Positions 9,801 to 18,548 of a stretch of 64,000 nt of DNA are shown in pieces. The notes beneath the pieces were generated by a model that had not been told where the DNA came from, searched no databases, and saw only the letters and a list, made by a program, of their open reading frames with translations. This stretch comes from CAYZXL01 sp964482435. GTDB lineage: Bacteria > Auribacterota > JABMQX01. A program made the translations under genes and the position numbers. Position 1 is the stretch's first letter. The number at the start of each line of letters is the position of its first letter. The DNA lies in assembly GCA_964482435.1 (NCBI GenBank), contig CAYZXL010000017.1:12769-76768 (forward strand), in the 5' to 3' direction.

Positions 9801-11414
9801 AATGTTGGATTCTGTGTTGGACCAAATCCCGGTCGAATTTGCCGTGATGAGGTTATCCGCAATCTCGGGAGAAGTCCCGTAATAGGCCCAGACGCCGTAG
9901 GAGTTCTCCGTGAAGGTGTTCTCCTTGATCACGGGAGAGCACTCGAGGCCGCTGCACTGGATGGCTCTGTCGTTGCCGCGAAAAAGGTTGGAAACAATAA
10001 GAGGGGAACAGCGGTCTTCGCAGACCACTCCGCATCTACCCCCGGCGACGGTGAACCCCGTTAGGACGCTGTCCGGGCCTTCGCCGCTATCGAACGTGAC
10101 GGTGCTCAGGGACCCTTCCGCATCGATAATCGTTGACGCGACAATCCCCGGATCCTGCGGGTCCTTGGAGCGCAGAGTAATTGCCTTTCCCCTGAAGTTT
10201 ATACACTCGCGGTAATGGCCGGGAGCAACAATGACGACGTCCTTGTCCCACGCCGCGTCAATCCCTTCCTGGATGTGTCTGAACGCTGTCTCCCAGGAGA
10301 GGCCGTCCGGCTCTTTGGTCGCTGCGCAGTCAACGTAGATGAACGAAGGTGTTGTGGGGTTGGAGCCTCTTCGGAGCTCTTCAATGTTCGTTCGAGAGTC
10401 GCCGTCCGGGTTACCGTCCGCAGCTTGAGACAGGTCGTGGAACCATCGCATTTCCCAGTCGTCCGGCAAGCCGTCCGCATCTACGTCGAGCGAAGCAGGC
10501 ACCGCATTAGGGGTGTTGCCATAAGCACCCATGTCTATTCGCCCACCGTTAGGCTCAGGCTCACGCGAGAAATCAGACGCCGGGTCCCCGGCGTCAACGC
10601 ACGGCGACCAGCTTTGAAGACGGTAATCGTTCTTATCGGGCGCGACGAAATGAGGCCAAGCCCATGTATTCCCGGCCAATGGATCGCCCCCGCGAAGACA
10701 CGAGTAAACGGCCGAGCAGGAGTACAAATCGCTGCCATTGCCCACGAATATGCAGTTGCTGATCGTCGCCGAACACATGTAATCGCAAAAAATGGCAAAT
10801 CCCACGTTATCAACGATTGTGTTGTTCACAATCTTCAGCGACGACTGGTTGTAGTAGATGCCGCCCATGTTATTGCTGGAGGAGTTCCGGGCAATGACGT
10901 TGTTGGCAACAACAGCTTGCGAGTTGTGCGTGTAGATACCACCCCCTATCCACGCCTCGTTGGACACGATGACGTTGTTTATGATCGTGGGCGACGAATT
11001 ATCGCAGTAGATGCCGCCTCCCCAGTCGGACTTCCCATTGGTTATGGTGAAACCCCTGAGGACCGCGCTGGGTCCCTCTCCGGAGGAAAACGTTACGACT
11101 GGCCCCAGTTCCTGTCCGTCTATGACTGTCGCTGCGACAACAGCGAAATCGTCAGGGTCTTCCGACCGAACAGTGATTTCCTTTCCCCTGAAGCTAATGT
11201 TCTCCTCATAGACCCCCGCCCGGACAATAACCGTGTCCCCGCCACTGGCGGAATCAATCGCTTGCTGGATGGTCTTGAAGGCCATCTCCCGCGTCGTTCC
11301 ATCGCCCGATTCCGGAACCGAGGCGTCAACATACCACTCGGCCGCTATCAAGGCGCGTGGAAGGAAACCGAGAGAAAGAGCGGATGCTGCTAAAAGAAAG
11401 GCTTTGGCAATCAT
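6897..11414 (-). CDS. Secreted three-module parallel beta-helix protein with long Ca-binding repeat stalk
   Basis: 1505 aa from ATG 11414, chosen because a clean signal peptide (MIAKAFLLAAS...LIAAEW) begins there with AGAGGGG just upstream. An in-frame ATG at 11450 would add 12 residues but has no ribosome site. Modules start near residues 27, 360 and 847 (WYVD, IYVD, YYVNG). The beta-helix coils here are about 24-25 residues, of the form GGGI.C...SSP.I.NC.I..N. Residues about 1170-1430 are at least eight thrombospondin type 3-like repeats rich in DTDGDGLSDGEEV, a predicted Ca-dependent stalk. The final 75 residues match the cap domain of the next gene. It is the first gene of the leftward trio. 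Function unknown; adhesion or polysaccharide binding is plausible but unproven. Confidence 0.88.
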   Translation of the reverse strand: MIAKAFLLAASALSLGFLPRALIAAEWYVDASVPESGDGTTREMAFKTIQQAIDSASGGDTVIVRAGVYEENISFRGKEITVRSEDPDDFAVVAATVIDGQELGPVVTFSSGEGPSAVLRGFTITNGKSDWGGGIYCDNSSPTIINNVIVSNEAWIGGGIYTHNSQAVVANNVIARNSSSNNMGGIYYNQSSLKIVNNTIVDNVGFAIFCDYMCSATISNCIFVGNGSDLYSCSAVYSCLRGGDPLAGNTWAWPHFVAPDKNDYRLQSWSPCVDAGDPASDFSREPEPNGGRIDMGAYGNTPNAVPASLDVDADGLPDDWEMRWFHDLSQAADGNPDGDSRTNIEELRRGSNPTTPSFIYVDCAATKEPDGLSWETAFRHIQEGIDAAWDKDVVIVAPGHYRECINFRGKAITLRSKDPQDPGIVASTIIDAEGSLSTVTFDSGEGPDSVLTGFTVAGGRCGVVCEDRCSPLIVSNLFRGNDRAIQCSGLECSPVIKENTFTENSYGVWAYYGTSPEIADNLITANSTGIWSNTESNISGNTITANRELGILCFGPCGATIVGNVVSNNRGGGITGGTDALTIAHNVITRNSGFGGVRMAVPSCTVADCVITDNSGNDAGAILYEGSGLLQITNCVIAGNSSAGGGGAICLKEQASIVVTNCTIADNPTGGIWCHPQAGIFIVNTVLWGNSPWQVSAPGVAPQIAYCDVQGGWPGDGNIDAAPLFDEGFHLRPGSPCIDAGTATNAPGADFEGEVRPYGTQVDIGADEYVDTDFDSLPDWWERKYFGSVSVSGPQDDPDGDGLTTLQEYQHGTNPALDADADGDGWSDAYEIFHATNVFHPDNPELTYYVNGTFGDDRYDGLAAFPEAIHGPKKTFQAAIDAAITGWDYTVLVAPGTYSGPGNRGIDFGGKEITVKSAEGAGNTVIDCERLGRGFHFHGGETPASVLDGFTVRSGSADYGGGICCKAKSSPTIINCAITGNNADYGGGISCDEQSNPGVINCILLSNSAKDGAGVQCLNQSSPRITNCMIAANQAQQRGGGIFCSGQSNATVTNCTVVGNMATSSGGGIFCSESSPALTNCILWGDTPDEVRAEQAELLLTCCDVQGGYLGEGNIAHDPLFVNPSRGDYHLRSGSPCIDAGTNDVPDLPRVDLDGEYRPFGSRLDIGADEHVDADVDGLPDFWEITHFAMLWMGPEDDPDADGLPNADELLFSADPNNPDTDGDGLSDGEEVNTYHSDPMETDSDGDGLTDGEEAITYGTNPCSVDTDGDQMPDAWEVEHKLDPLRNDGGEDPDNDGLPNAGEFLHLADPQNSDTDADGLNDGMEVDTYGTSPTSADTDGDKMPDGWEVANGLNAPVNDARGDADGDGLTNFQEYQRATDPKNEDTDADGLSDGKEVYAHGTDPLKPDTDGDGKSDGEEVFARTDPRDASSLFWIMEIISMPQGTVIRWTAAYGKTYQCYFSTDLANWQPIGGAITLLSFDSSLSLFDWETPGLGSRFYKVEVVR

Positions 11415-11450
11415 TGTCCCCTCTGCTTTTCCGACCACCCCCGAAATCAT

Positions 11451-13920
11451 CTGCTACGCGTAAGCTTCGGACGCGCTGCTTCCCAAAAACCTGAGCACAA
11501 TTTACTCAGTTTATGACGCTAATAATGAAGCCCAGAGCGCAAGTTGTCAATCCCAATCTTCCGGCCTGAGTAATCCCTCAGTCACGGGCGGGTTGGGACG
11601 GGTGTTGCGAGAAGAGGAGGTCGTAGGGATCCAGGTTGGGATTTTGGGCGAGGTGGTCGAGGGCGTTTTTGAAGCGGCCTTGGAAGCCAGCGAAGCGTTG
11701 CTTGAGGGTGAAGATGATGGTCGTGAGGATTTCGCGAGTCCGGGCACCCGCATCGGACTGAGAGCCGAAACTCACTTTCCCGGCGATGACCGAGGGGCGC
11801 GGTGGTGGCGGACGGCTGAAAGAGGAGCATAAGAGAGCAAAAACGTCGGACGTTCGGCGGGGCTCTATTATCTGACGGCGTCGCCGGTCCAAGAAGGTTT
11901 CAGTTCGGACAAGCAGAGTGCAAAAGAGCGTAAGGCTAAGGGGGATACCCCCCCGGCTGCAGGCACTTCCATCGCACTTGAATCATCGTCGGTTTTGACC
12001 CCGTTGTGCGGACTGCCCGAAGTGGGTGCCCGCAGCACCTTGCTGTGCAAGCGAAGCGTCTGCGCCGGGTCTGCTCGGGGGACCGGCCGGTATCGGCTCA
12101 GTCGCATCAGTCGTCTCCAAAAACTGTAGAGAAGGGGAGGCGGAAGGGGTCTGAGAGAGAAGGGTTGTCGAAAGTCTTCGGTGCAAGTGTTGAGTGGATT
12201 CCGCGCTTTTTGGGCTAAGCACCGAGCAATTCACGCTGCAACAGGGAAGGCCTCGAGAAAAGGTTCGTCGCAACTCGCTGGCCAGTAACTGATTTCAGGT
12301 TTTCACGTTGGCAGGCTTCGGCTTTGACCTGCTAAGGCGCGCCGGTTGCTCCTCCAGAAACAGCATTAATGGTGTGCGGAGTACGGAGCACCCATGTTCT
12401 GCAAGTTGACCAAAGGAACATGAATTTCATCGCATGATTGTCCAAACATGCGGATGGGAGTCCGATAACACCGCGGGCGTACACTTAAGCAAGAAGTTGG
12501 ATACCCACGCCTGCTCGCCACATCACGTTGTCCTTTGGACCAACCGAACAGCAGGCAGGTTACGGAACGAGAGCATATTCTCCGGACGAAGAGCCAGATT
12601 TCTGCGGGAGCGGTAAGCAGGCGCGGCATCTTCTGAACGTCGGTTGTGTTCATAAGCAGAGGCTGCTTTCCAATAAGGGATGTAACCGAGGGGGCGAAGC
12701 TGTGTATGGAACCAAGCGCATCGCTCTCGCTTGTAGCCGCCGATGTTGTTCAGACTCGGTGTTTGTGAATCGTGGAAGGCGGCCGCGGTTGACGTACGCA
12801 GGAAGAGGGCTTGTGTGCAAGGCTATCATACAGTCAGCGCCGTCTTAGTCAAAGAGGAAAGACCCTGCCCGTCGGTGGCGCAAGGCCGCCCGAGGGCGGC
12901 TTCCCGCCTCTCTGGCGCCGTACTTCGCACACAAGCCCGCCGGCGGGCGGGGTCGCGTGAGAGTCGTGCTGAGCGGGCAAGCACCCCTGAGGTTACGTGC
13001 CGCTGATGTTCAGAACCCATTCTCGAGATTACCGATGTTCGGGCGGACAGCCACCACACTTGATTACCGGAAGCGGCCAACTGCGTAGGCTCAAGAGTGT
13101 CTGGGCGGATTCCTGCGCTGCGGAAGAAGCAAAATCAGGTCGTATTATGGAGGCTGGTCAAAATCCTTTCGCAGGGTCGCCCTCGAAATCCAAAGGAGCG
13201 AAGAGTCACGACAGTGGCGCGGAGACTCACGAAAGGGGGAAATGTTAGGCCATTTTCGGACCCAGTATGCTGGCGTGGGCAATCAAAGGCCCCGGCCCTT
13301 TGCCGGATTCCCCCCGCGCCTGTGCATACTCGACGGCAAAGCTCAGCAGGCGGGCGCCTTCATCAGTCGTGGAGAACTGACTGCGGAAAACGTTCAGGAC
13401 CCCTTCGCAGGATCGCCCTACGGAAGGCGCCCCCTCAACATGAAAAGGGATCATCGCTTGAATCACGAGACAATAGTGGTGGCGTTGAGACGCGAGTTCT
13501 GCCGCGGAGAAACGCGGTTCGGCATGACCGCAAAGAGGGCAGCTCTATCGAGAAGCAGAGGCCCCTCCCCGCTGCCGGACTACGCCTCCCGACGGGGGAC
13601 CCCGCCTCGGCCGCCGCAATAAGCCGAATCAAGGGCAAAGGGGCGTTGCAGCATGCAATTGGACGGTTTGCTCCCCAGCACTGGCGTGAGTTGTAGCTCC
13701 GATTCTTCGACGCGGTAGCAACTTAACCTTCTGGGACCAGTTTTCACCGCCAAATCTCCGAGAGATGACGTCACAGGCTCGCTCCTATGTCCGGACCACC
13801 CAGCGCCGACAGGATATTGTTACTGCCCACTTTCAGGAACAGCACGTGGCTTATGCCGCAGCATAGCATTGTTAACTATAATCCGCCGGACGTAATAACT
13901 TCATTTGCTGCTGGAAGGCG
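11451..13920. other. Gene-poor spacer between beta-helix genes and polysaccharide cluster
   Basis: Apart from a transposase remnant at 11578-11892 I see no convincing gene. Short open frames on both strands have arginine/proline/serine-rich translations without recognisable motifs. Visible structure is a 12-bp inverted pair (GGGCTTGTGTGC at 12807, GCACACAAGCCC at 12927), two GC-rich palindromes near 12884-12899 and 12936-12949, and a 16-bp near-repeat TTCGCAGG.TCGCCCT near 13170 and 13408. The promoter of the downstream cluster should lie near 13700-13900 but I could not identify it. Confidence 0.6.
11578..11892 (-). pseudogene. C-terminal remnant of a transposase (IS66-like)
   Basis: The last about 60 codons read GSQSDAGARTREIL, then a helix ending TLKQRF, then RFKNALDHLAQNP and DPYDLLF. 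This resembles, from memory, the C-terminal tail of IS66-type transposases, in which a glycine/serine-rich GARTR segment is followed by an amphipathic helix. The N-terminal part of the 104-codon frame has no such character and no DDE core is nearby, so only a decayed end remains. No flanking inverted repeats were found. The family assignment is tentative. Confidence 0.4.
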
Positions 13921-15504
13921 TTGAATGTTCGACGCGCATGGAACAGGAATCGGAATGAGAAACGAAGAAGCACAGGTCTCCGCAAGACCGTGAGCGCAAG
14001 CTCGGATATAAGATTACAGAGCGCATTCGGGGAAGGCAGGAGATCGGGGGATGGTCTGGGCCAGCGCGCTGTGCGTGCGGGATTCTGGGTTTTTGGCATC
14101 CGCATCACGAGCCGCCTGTTAGGGTCGGTTCGCATGATCGTGCTCGCCCGCCTGTTGGCGCCGGAAGACCTCGGTTTGATGGGCATTGCGCTTCTGGCGG
14201 CATCCGCTTTGGAGACATTTTCACAGACCGGCTTCGATGCAGCTCTGATTCAGCAAAGGGAAAGGACTTATTCGTATCTGGATACGAGCTGGACGGCACA
14301 GGTCATTCGGGGCGTCTTGCTTTTCGGTATTCTTCTTACTTGTGCGCCGTTCGTCTCCGCATTCTTCAACGCGCCGGAGGCCGCGGCCATCGTTCGCGCC
14401 ATTGCGGTCGCCGAATTACTCGAAGGATTCACAAATATAGGAATCATCCATTTCAAGAAGGAACTGGAGTTCAACAAACAGTTCGTCTTCGAATCCAGCG
14501 CGACACTGGCGGATTTGGTCGTGACTGTTTCGCTGGCTTTCATTTTGAGAAACGTTTGGGCATTGGTCTTTGGGTTGCTTGCTGGAAAAGCCGCCCATTG
14601 TATTGCATCGTATGTGATTCACCCATATCGTCCACACCCCGCGTTTGATCGGCGGCAACTGAGGGAGCTCCTTGGCTTTGGGAAGTGGGTTTTCGGCTCG
14701 AGTGTTCTGGTTTTTCTTCTCACTCAGGGAGATGATGCCCTCGTAGGAAAATTGCTGGGGGCGAGCACGCTGGCGTTTTATCAGGTGGCTTATCGGATTT
14801 CGAACTTGCCGGCAACCGAGATCACACATGTCATTTTTCAGGTGGCGTTCCCGGCTTACTCGAAACTGCAAGACAATATACCCAAACTGAGGAGCGCCTT
14901 TCTGGCGGCCTTGCAGATTACGGCGCTGCTATCCATTCCATTGGCAGGACTCACCTTTGTATTGGCCCTTCCTCTGACGACAATCCTTCTGGGAGAAAAA
15001 TGGCTTCCCATCGTCGAAGCAATGCAGGTGCTATCGCTCTTCGGTGTGCTGAGGTCCATAGGAGCCTCACTGGGCGCCATCGCGCTGGCGACCGGGCAGC
15101 CCCAGATTGAAACAAAAATCTCTGTAGTCCAATTATCCCTCTTGGCGGCCATCATCTATCCGTTAACCAGAAGATGGGGAATCCTTGGGACCTCCTGGGC
15201 CACAATCGTTCCGATGATTGTCAGTGTTGTGTCACTTGTGTTTGCAACGAAACGCATTCTTCATTTTCGGTATCAGGACTTGCTTTTGCGGCTCTTCATT
15301 CCCCTGAGCGCCGTCGTTGCGATGGCTTTCGTCATCCTTGTTTTCCAGAAACTCCTGCTGCCGTCAATGACATTTCTTTCTCTTTTGTTCCTTCTGGTAC
15401 TGGGCGGCTCCGTCTACGCAGTTTTCCTACTCTTACTGAGCAGGCTCTTCGGATGCAACATGCATAGAATACCACCGCTCGTGCAGAGAACGTGGAAACA
15501 ATGA
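13921..15504 (+). CDS. Wzx-type lipopolysaccharide/exopolysaccharide flippase (PST family)
   Basis: 527 aa polytopic membrane protein of the MOP/polysaccharide transporter superfamily. It would flip undecaprenyl-linked repeat units across the inner membrane. The PST hallmark near residues 47-80 is visible (GFWVFG, ITSRLLG, ARLLAPEDLGLMGIAL), followed by about 12 hydrophobic segments and a typical ALATGQPQ loop near residue 387. The start is uncertain: TTG 13921 gives a basic leader of about 40 residues absent from most homologues, and no in-frame ATG exists before the conserved core (GTG 13990 and 14070 are alternatives). It opens the rightward polysaccharide cluster and its TGA overlaps the next ATG. 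Confidence 0.88.
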   Translation: MNVRRAWNRNRNEKRRSTGLRKTVSASSDIRLQSAFGEGRRSGDGLGQRAVRAGFWVFGIRITSRLLGSVRMIVLARLLAPEDLGLMGIALLAASALETFSQTGFDAALIQQRERTYSYLDTSWTAQVIRGVLLFGILLTCAPFVSAFFNAPEAAAIVRAIAVAELLEGFTNIGIIHFKKELEFNKQFVFESSATLADLVVTVSLAFILRNVWALVFGLLAGKAAHCIASYVIHPYRPHPAFDRRQLRELLGFGKWVFGSSVLVFLLTQGDDALVGKLLGASTLAFYQVAYRISNLPATEITHVIFQVAFPAYSKLQDNIPKLRSAFLAALQITALLSIPLAGLTFVLALPLTTILLGEKWLPIVEAMQVLSLFGVLRSIGASLGAIALATGQPQIETKISVVQLSLLAAIIYPLTRRWGILGTSWATIVPMIVSVVSLVFATKRILHFRYQDLLLRLFIPLSAVVAMAFVILVFQKLLLPSMTFLSLLFLLVLGGSVYAVFLLLLSRLFGCNMHRIPPLVQRTWKQ

Positions 15505-16238
15505 TCCGACGAGTTGCCAAGGCGGCGCTTCGCATTCTTGATAGCCGACTGAAAACGAACTTGGAGTCTCACGCGGTAGCCTTCGTGGCTGCATGGTATC
15601 GCTCGCCAGTCCTGAATTTCCTTCGCCGAAACTTCGAGTTTGCCCGTGTTCGTTGGAAGTACTTAGTCGGAGTGTGCTCCAGCAACAACATCAAACTGCA
15701 TTTGGGGTGTGGTGGGGTACATTTTGATGGTTACGTGAACATTGATTGGAGAAAAACGATTGCAACGGACTTGGTGTGCGATATTAGAAAGCTACCGTAT
15801 CCGGACAAGTCGGTTGAGACAATCGAAACCTACCATGTGATTGAGCACTTGCCGAGGTGCGATGTCGCCAGGGCCTTGAGAGAGTGGTATAGGGTATTGA
15901 AACCGAATGGGAAACTGATTATTGAGTGCCCCGATTTCGATTATAACGTTCGTGCCTACTTGAAGGGAGGGGACTCGACGATGCAGCTGTATTATGTCTA
16001 TGGAAGGCATCGCTTCCCGGGGGATGTTCATTACTGGGGCTATAATTTTCGACGACTCGAGAAACTGCTCAAAGAATGTCAATACACCGACATCAGAAAG
16101 CAAAATGCACAGGATAATCACTCCGAGGAAGGAGGGTGTCTGCGGGCGGAGTGTCGAAGGCCGGCGCGGGAACCCGCTTGCCTGTATGCGCAAGACGCCA
16201 GCCGCAATGGGTTCGCGTCTTCCGAGAGAGACTTATGA
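15501..16238 (+). CDS. Class I SAM-dependent methyltransferase
   Basis: 245 aa. ATG 15501 overlaps the flippase stop (ATGA), which decides the start over an in-frame GTG at 15492. Motif I is LHLGCGG near residues 65-71, followed by the acidic NIDW. The HVIEHL signature and the LKPNGKLIIECPDF strand are typical of Methyltransf_11/predicted SAM-dependent methyltransferases in polysaccharide clusters. A cytosolic sugar O- or N-methylation is likely, acceptor unknown. The C-terminus (QNAQDNHSEEGGCLR) matches the usual family ending; about 30 further residues look unconserved. Confidence 0.85.
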   Translation: MIRRVAKAALRILDSRLKTNLESHAVAFVAAWYRSPVLNFLRRNFEFARVRWKYLVGVCSSNNIKLHLGCGGVHFDGYVNIDWRKTIATDLVCDIRKLPYPDKSVETIETYHVIEHLPRCDVARALREWYRVLKPNGKLIIECPDFDYNVRAYLKGGDSTMQLYYVYGRHRFPGDVHYWGYNFRRLEKLLKECQYTDIRKQNAQDNHSEEGGCLRAECRRPAREPACLYAQDASRNGFASSERDL

Positions 16239-16253
16239 CTCGACGGCACCGGT

Positions 16254-17156
16254 TTGGTTTTGGCATCTGTTCGTGCTGGCCTCGCCAGTTCACGTCGGGA
16301 CCTCGGGAACGAACGCCAGCGGGAGTCAGGCGATCCGGCCTTTAGGAGGAGGAAAACGTTCCGCATTCTCAATTATCTTTACACTCGAGTCTTCCCGGCA
16401 AAAGTCCGTTGGCTGCCTCGCTATTACGAGGTCCTTAAGACATTCGCAGGAAACGGCCGAAAGAAAATCCTGGAGATAGGGTGTGGCCGTGGGCATGTCG
16501 CGTGCGAGTTAGCGAAAAACCGGGCGAAAGTTATTGGCATAGACCATTGTGAGTCTGAGATTCGCTCTGCCGTCGCCGCAGCGCGAGCGACATCGAGCCC
16601 GGCCACATTTTGCGTGGCAGACATTTCGAATTTGCCGTTCAGGGATCGCCTTTTCGATGTTGTGGTTGCGCTGGACTGCCTCGAATATCTTCGGGACATG
16701 AAGGCGACATTTGCCGAGGTGTGCAGGGTTCTTAAGCCAGGCGCCGGGCTGTTGATATTCACCATACCGCATTTGTCCACATGCAGCGCGCGTCTGTTTT
16801 GGGTTCAGAGGTTCCTTCGCAAGTCGGTTCCGCGCTGGCTACATTCCAAACCCAGGATCAACACGAAATCGTGGCTGGAGGCCTCCTCCGAAGAAGAGAT
16901 ACAAAAGGATGGCAGGCTTAAAGACTACGATGTGGATGAACTTCTCAGCTCAGCCGAGAACTACTTCCGACTGGAGGGGTACCGATACGCTCTGCGCCTT
17001 TTCTCCGCTTTAACCACCGATATCACTTATGGAATTCGTGGGTTTTCCGCCATCCAGCCCTTTCTTTTCTTTCTTTCTGTTAGGCTGGATCATTACCTAT
17101 TTGCACCTCACAGACCGGGCTATCTTCTGGTTGTCGAGATGGTGGCGCGAGAATGA
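16254..17156 (+). CDS. SAM-dependent methyltransferase (Methyltransf_11), start unresolved
   Basis: Motif I LEIGCGRGHVA, the acidic end IGIDHC, DISNLPF and VLKPGAGLLIFTIPH show a class I methyltransferase. The first in-frame start codon is TTG 16254, giving 300 aa with an arginine-rich, unconserved leader of about 35 residues. A very strong AGGAGGAGG lies at 16344-16352 but is followed in frame only by ATT 16365 (12 bases on), not ATG/GTG/TTG. An ATG at 16235 overlaps the previous stop (ATGA) in another frame that closes at 16345. Either an unusual start, a small frameshift or coupling through that short frame is possible. The end overlaps the next gene by ATGA. Confidence 0.8.
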   Translation: MVLASVRAGLASSRRDLGNERQRESGDPAFRRRKTFRILNYLYTRVFPAKVRWLPRYYEVLKTFAGNGRKKILEIGCGRGHVACELAKNRAKVIGIDHCESEIRSAVAAARATSSPATFCVADISNLPFRDRLFDVVVALDCLEYLRDMKATFAEVCRVLKPGAGLLIFTIPHLSTCSARLFWVQRFLRKSVPRWLHSKPRINTKSWLEASSEEEIQKDGRLKDYDVDELLSSAENYFRLEGYRYALRLFSALTTDITYGIRGFSAIQPFLFFLSVRLDHYLFAPHRPGYLLVVEMVARE

Positions 17157-18295
17157 AAAACAAGCGCGTTTTTTGGGTCAGCTGGTTTGCGTACCGCGCT
17201 CGAGTCGCACACTTGTTTCAGTGGATTCAACTACACCTTCTGAAAAGGCGACAGGCTGTTATACTGGGCTATCACCGAATCGGCGATGCTCACGATTTTC
17301 TACCCCCAGGATTGGTCTGCGGGCGACATGACTTCGAGCAGCACCTCAAGCTACTTCGGAGACGATTCGTTCTCCTCTCCCTGGAGGAATTGGTGACTCG
17401 CCTTCAGCGACGCGAACCGATCCCGTTTCGCTCTGTTGTTGTCACTTTTGACGATGGCTTTGCGGATGTTTTCACCAACGCATTTCCGCTACTGAAGAAA
17501 CACTCTGTGCCTGCGACTCTCTTTTTGACCACGGATATGTTGGATCAGTGCCACTTGCTGCCGCTGCATGTGTTTTACTATCTGGTGCATGCGGTCGGAT
17601 TTCATCGAATTGTGCAACTACTTCGTGAGACAGGGTACGTGGAGCCCTCACCTTATCGCGTAAACGGCTCTACGATGGAAGAACAAAGAAAAACGATCGA
17701 GCGAATACTTGGATTCCAAATATCCTCACCGGAAGGGTGCCGGCTTCTGGACCATCTATCAGAACGCTTTGGTGTCGAAGTGGATGGTGAGCTTCCTGAG
17801 CGCTTGTACCTCTCGTGGGAAACTGTCCAGGCCATGGAAAACGCAGGGCTAACGTTTTGCCCCCATTCACGCACGCACCCGAGGCTGGCTCTTCTCCCCG
17901 AGGAGGAACAGGTGGATCAAATTGGTGGATCTTACTCCGCCATCAAACAGAGATTGAGGAGCTCCTCGCCCATCTTTGCTTATCCCTTTGGAGATGAAGA
18001 TTCATTCGATGATAGTACTCGAAGGGCCTTGCGAAAAGATGGCCTGGTGGCTGCCTGCTCTAACATCCCAGGTAAGGTCACCAGCGACAGCGACCTGTAT
18101 GCCCTTTGTCGGATTCCTATCTCTTCCGAGGCATTATCGCTTCCGGAGATGTTCTGTGAGATGGTTGGGTTCCTCGACTGGCTAAGAAATGTCAACAAAT
18201 GGCTTTCGAACAAGTTGAGACGCTCATCGCCCCATCACCGGGACCTCAAGGACCCAGGCACGCCAAAATCGGCCCACCCTCAACCAGGACGATAA
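17153..18295 (+). CDS. Polysaccharide deacetylase (CE4/NodB fold)
   Basis: 380 aa, no signal peptide, coupled by ATGA to the preceding methyltransferase. LGYHRIGD near residue 38 and the metal/catalytic motif VTFDDGF near residues 97-103 are present. The second metal motif appears as HSRTHPRL near residue 240, and the AYPFG motif near residue 278. These are the standard CE4 landmarks, with two Asp and two His ligands kept. The likely role is removal of an N-acetyl group from a lipid-linked or nascent glycan in the exopolysaccharide pathway. The last about 30 residues are basic/proline-rich and probably not part of the fold. Confidence 0.85.
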   Translation: MKNKRVFWVSWFAYRARVAHLFQWIQLHLLKRRQAVILGYHRIGDAHDFLPPGLVCGRHDFEQHLKLLRRRFVLLSLEELVTRLQRREPIPFRSVVVTFDDGFADVFTNAFPLLKKHSVPATLFLTTDMLDQCHLLPLHVFYYLVHAVGFHRIVQLLRETGYVEPSPYRVNGSTMEEQRKTIERILGFQISSPEGCRLLDHLSERFGVEVDGELPERLYLSWETVQAMENAGLTFCPHSRTHPRLALLPEEEQVDQIGGSYSAIKQRLRSSSPIFAYPFGDEDSFDDSTRRALRKDGLVAACSNIPGKVTSDSDLYALCRIPISSEALSLPEMFCEMVGFLDWLRNVNKWLSNKLRRSSPHHRDLKDPGTPKSAHPQPGR

Positions 18296-18548
18296 TCTTC
18301 AATCGCATTCTTGGCTGTGGGGACTCAAGCGGGTCGCCAGTGTTGTCTATGGACTGTGCGTTCCCAAATGCTCGTCCACGGAGATGCCAACTCAACAGGA
18401 CTTCGGAGAGAACAGCCACGCGCGGACGGGCAGTCAGCCATCACCTCTTTCCTTTGTCCGGGGTACAAAGGCTGTCATTGCCGCGAGTGGTGATGCCAGG
18501 AATTAGAAAAAACTTGGGAAAGAATCGGTTTCACGGAAAGGAAGAATC

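Noticed and set aside
10215..11393. Long plus-strand open frame (392 codons) opposite the beta-helix gene
   Set aside because: It lies fully antisense to a repeat-rich gene whose codon pattern keeps the opposite strand open. The translation is Arg/Val-rich without domain, leader or ribosome site. The same holds for 8601-9608, 7086-7778 and the plus-strand frames below 6800.
1..11414. CRISPR-like periodicity in the repeat region
   Set aside because: The periodicity comes from protein coils of 66-75 bases within open frames; there are no identical short repeats with unique spacers and no cas genes.
12807..12938. 12-bp inverted pair as possible insertion-sequence ends
   Set aside because: Only 132 bases in total, no transposase between them and no target duplication recognised. 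Kept only as a structural note.
13097..13696. Overlapping 120-200 codon frames in the spacer on both strands
   Set aside because: Translations are Arg/Pro/Ser-rich, lack any family motif or leader and contradict each other in several frames.
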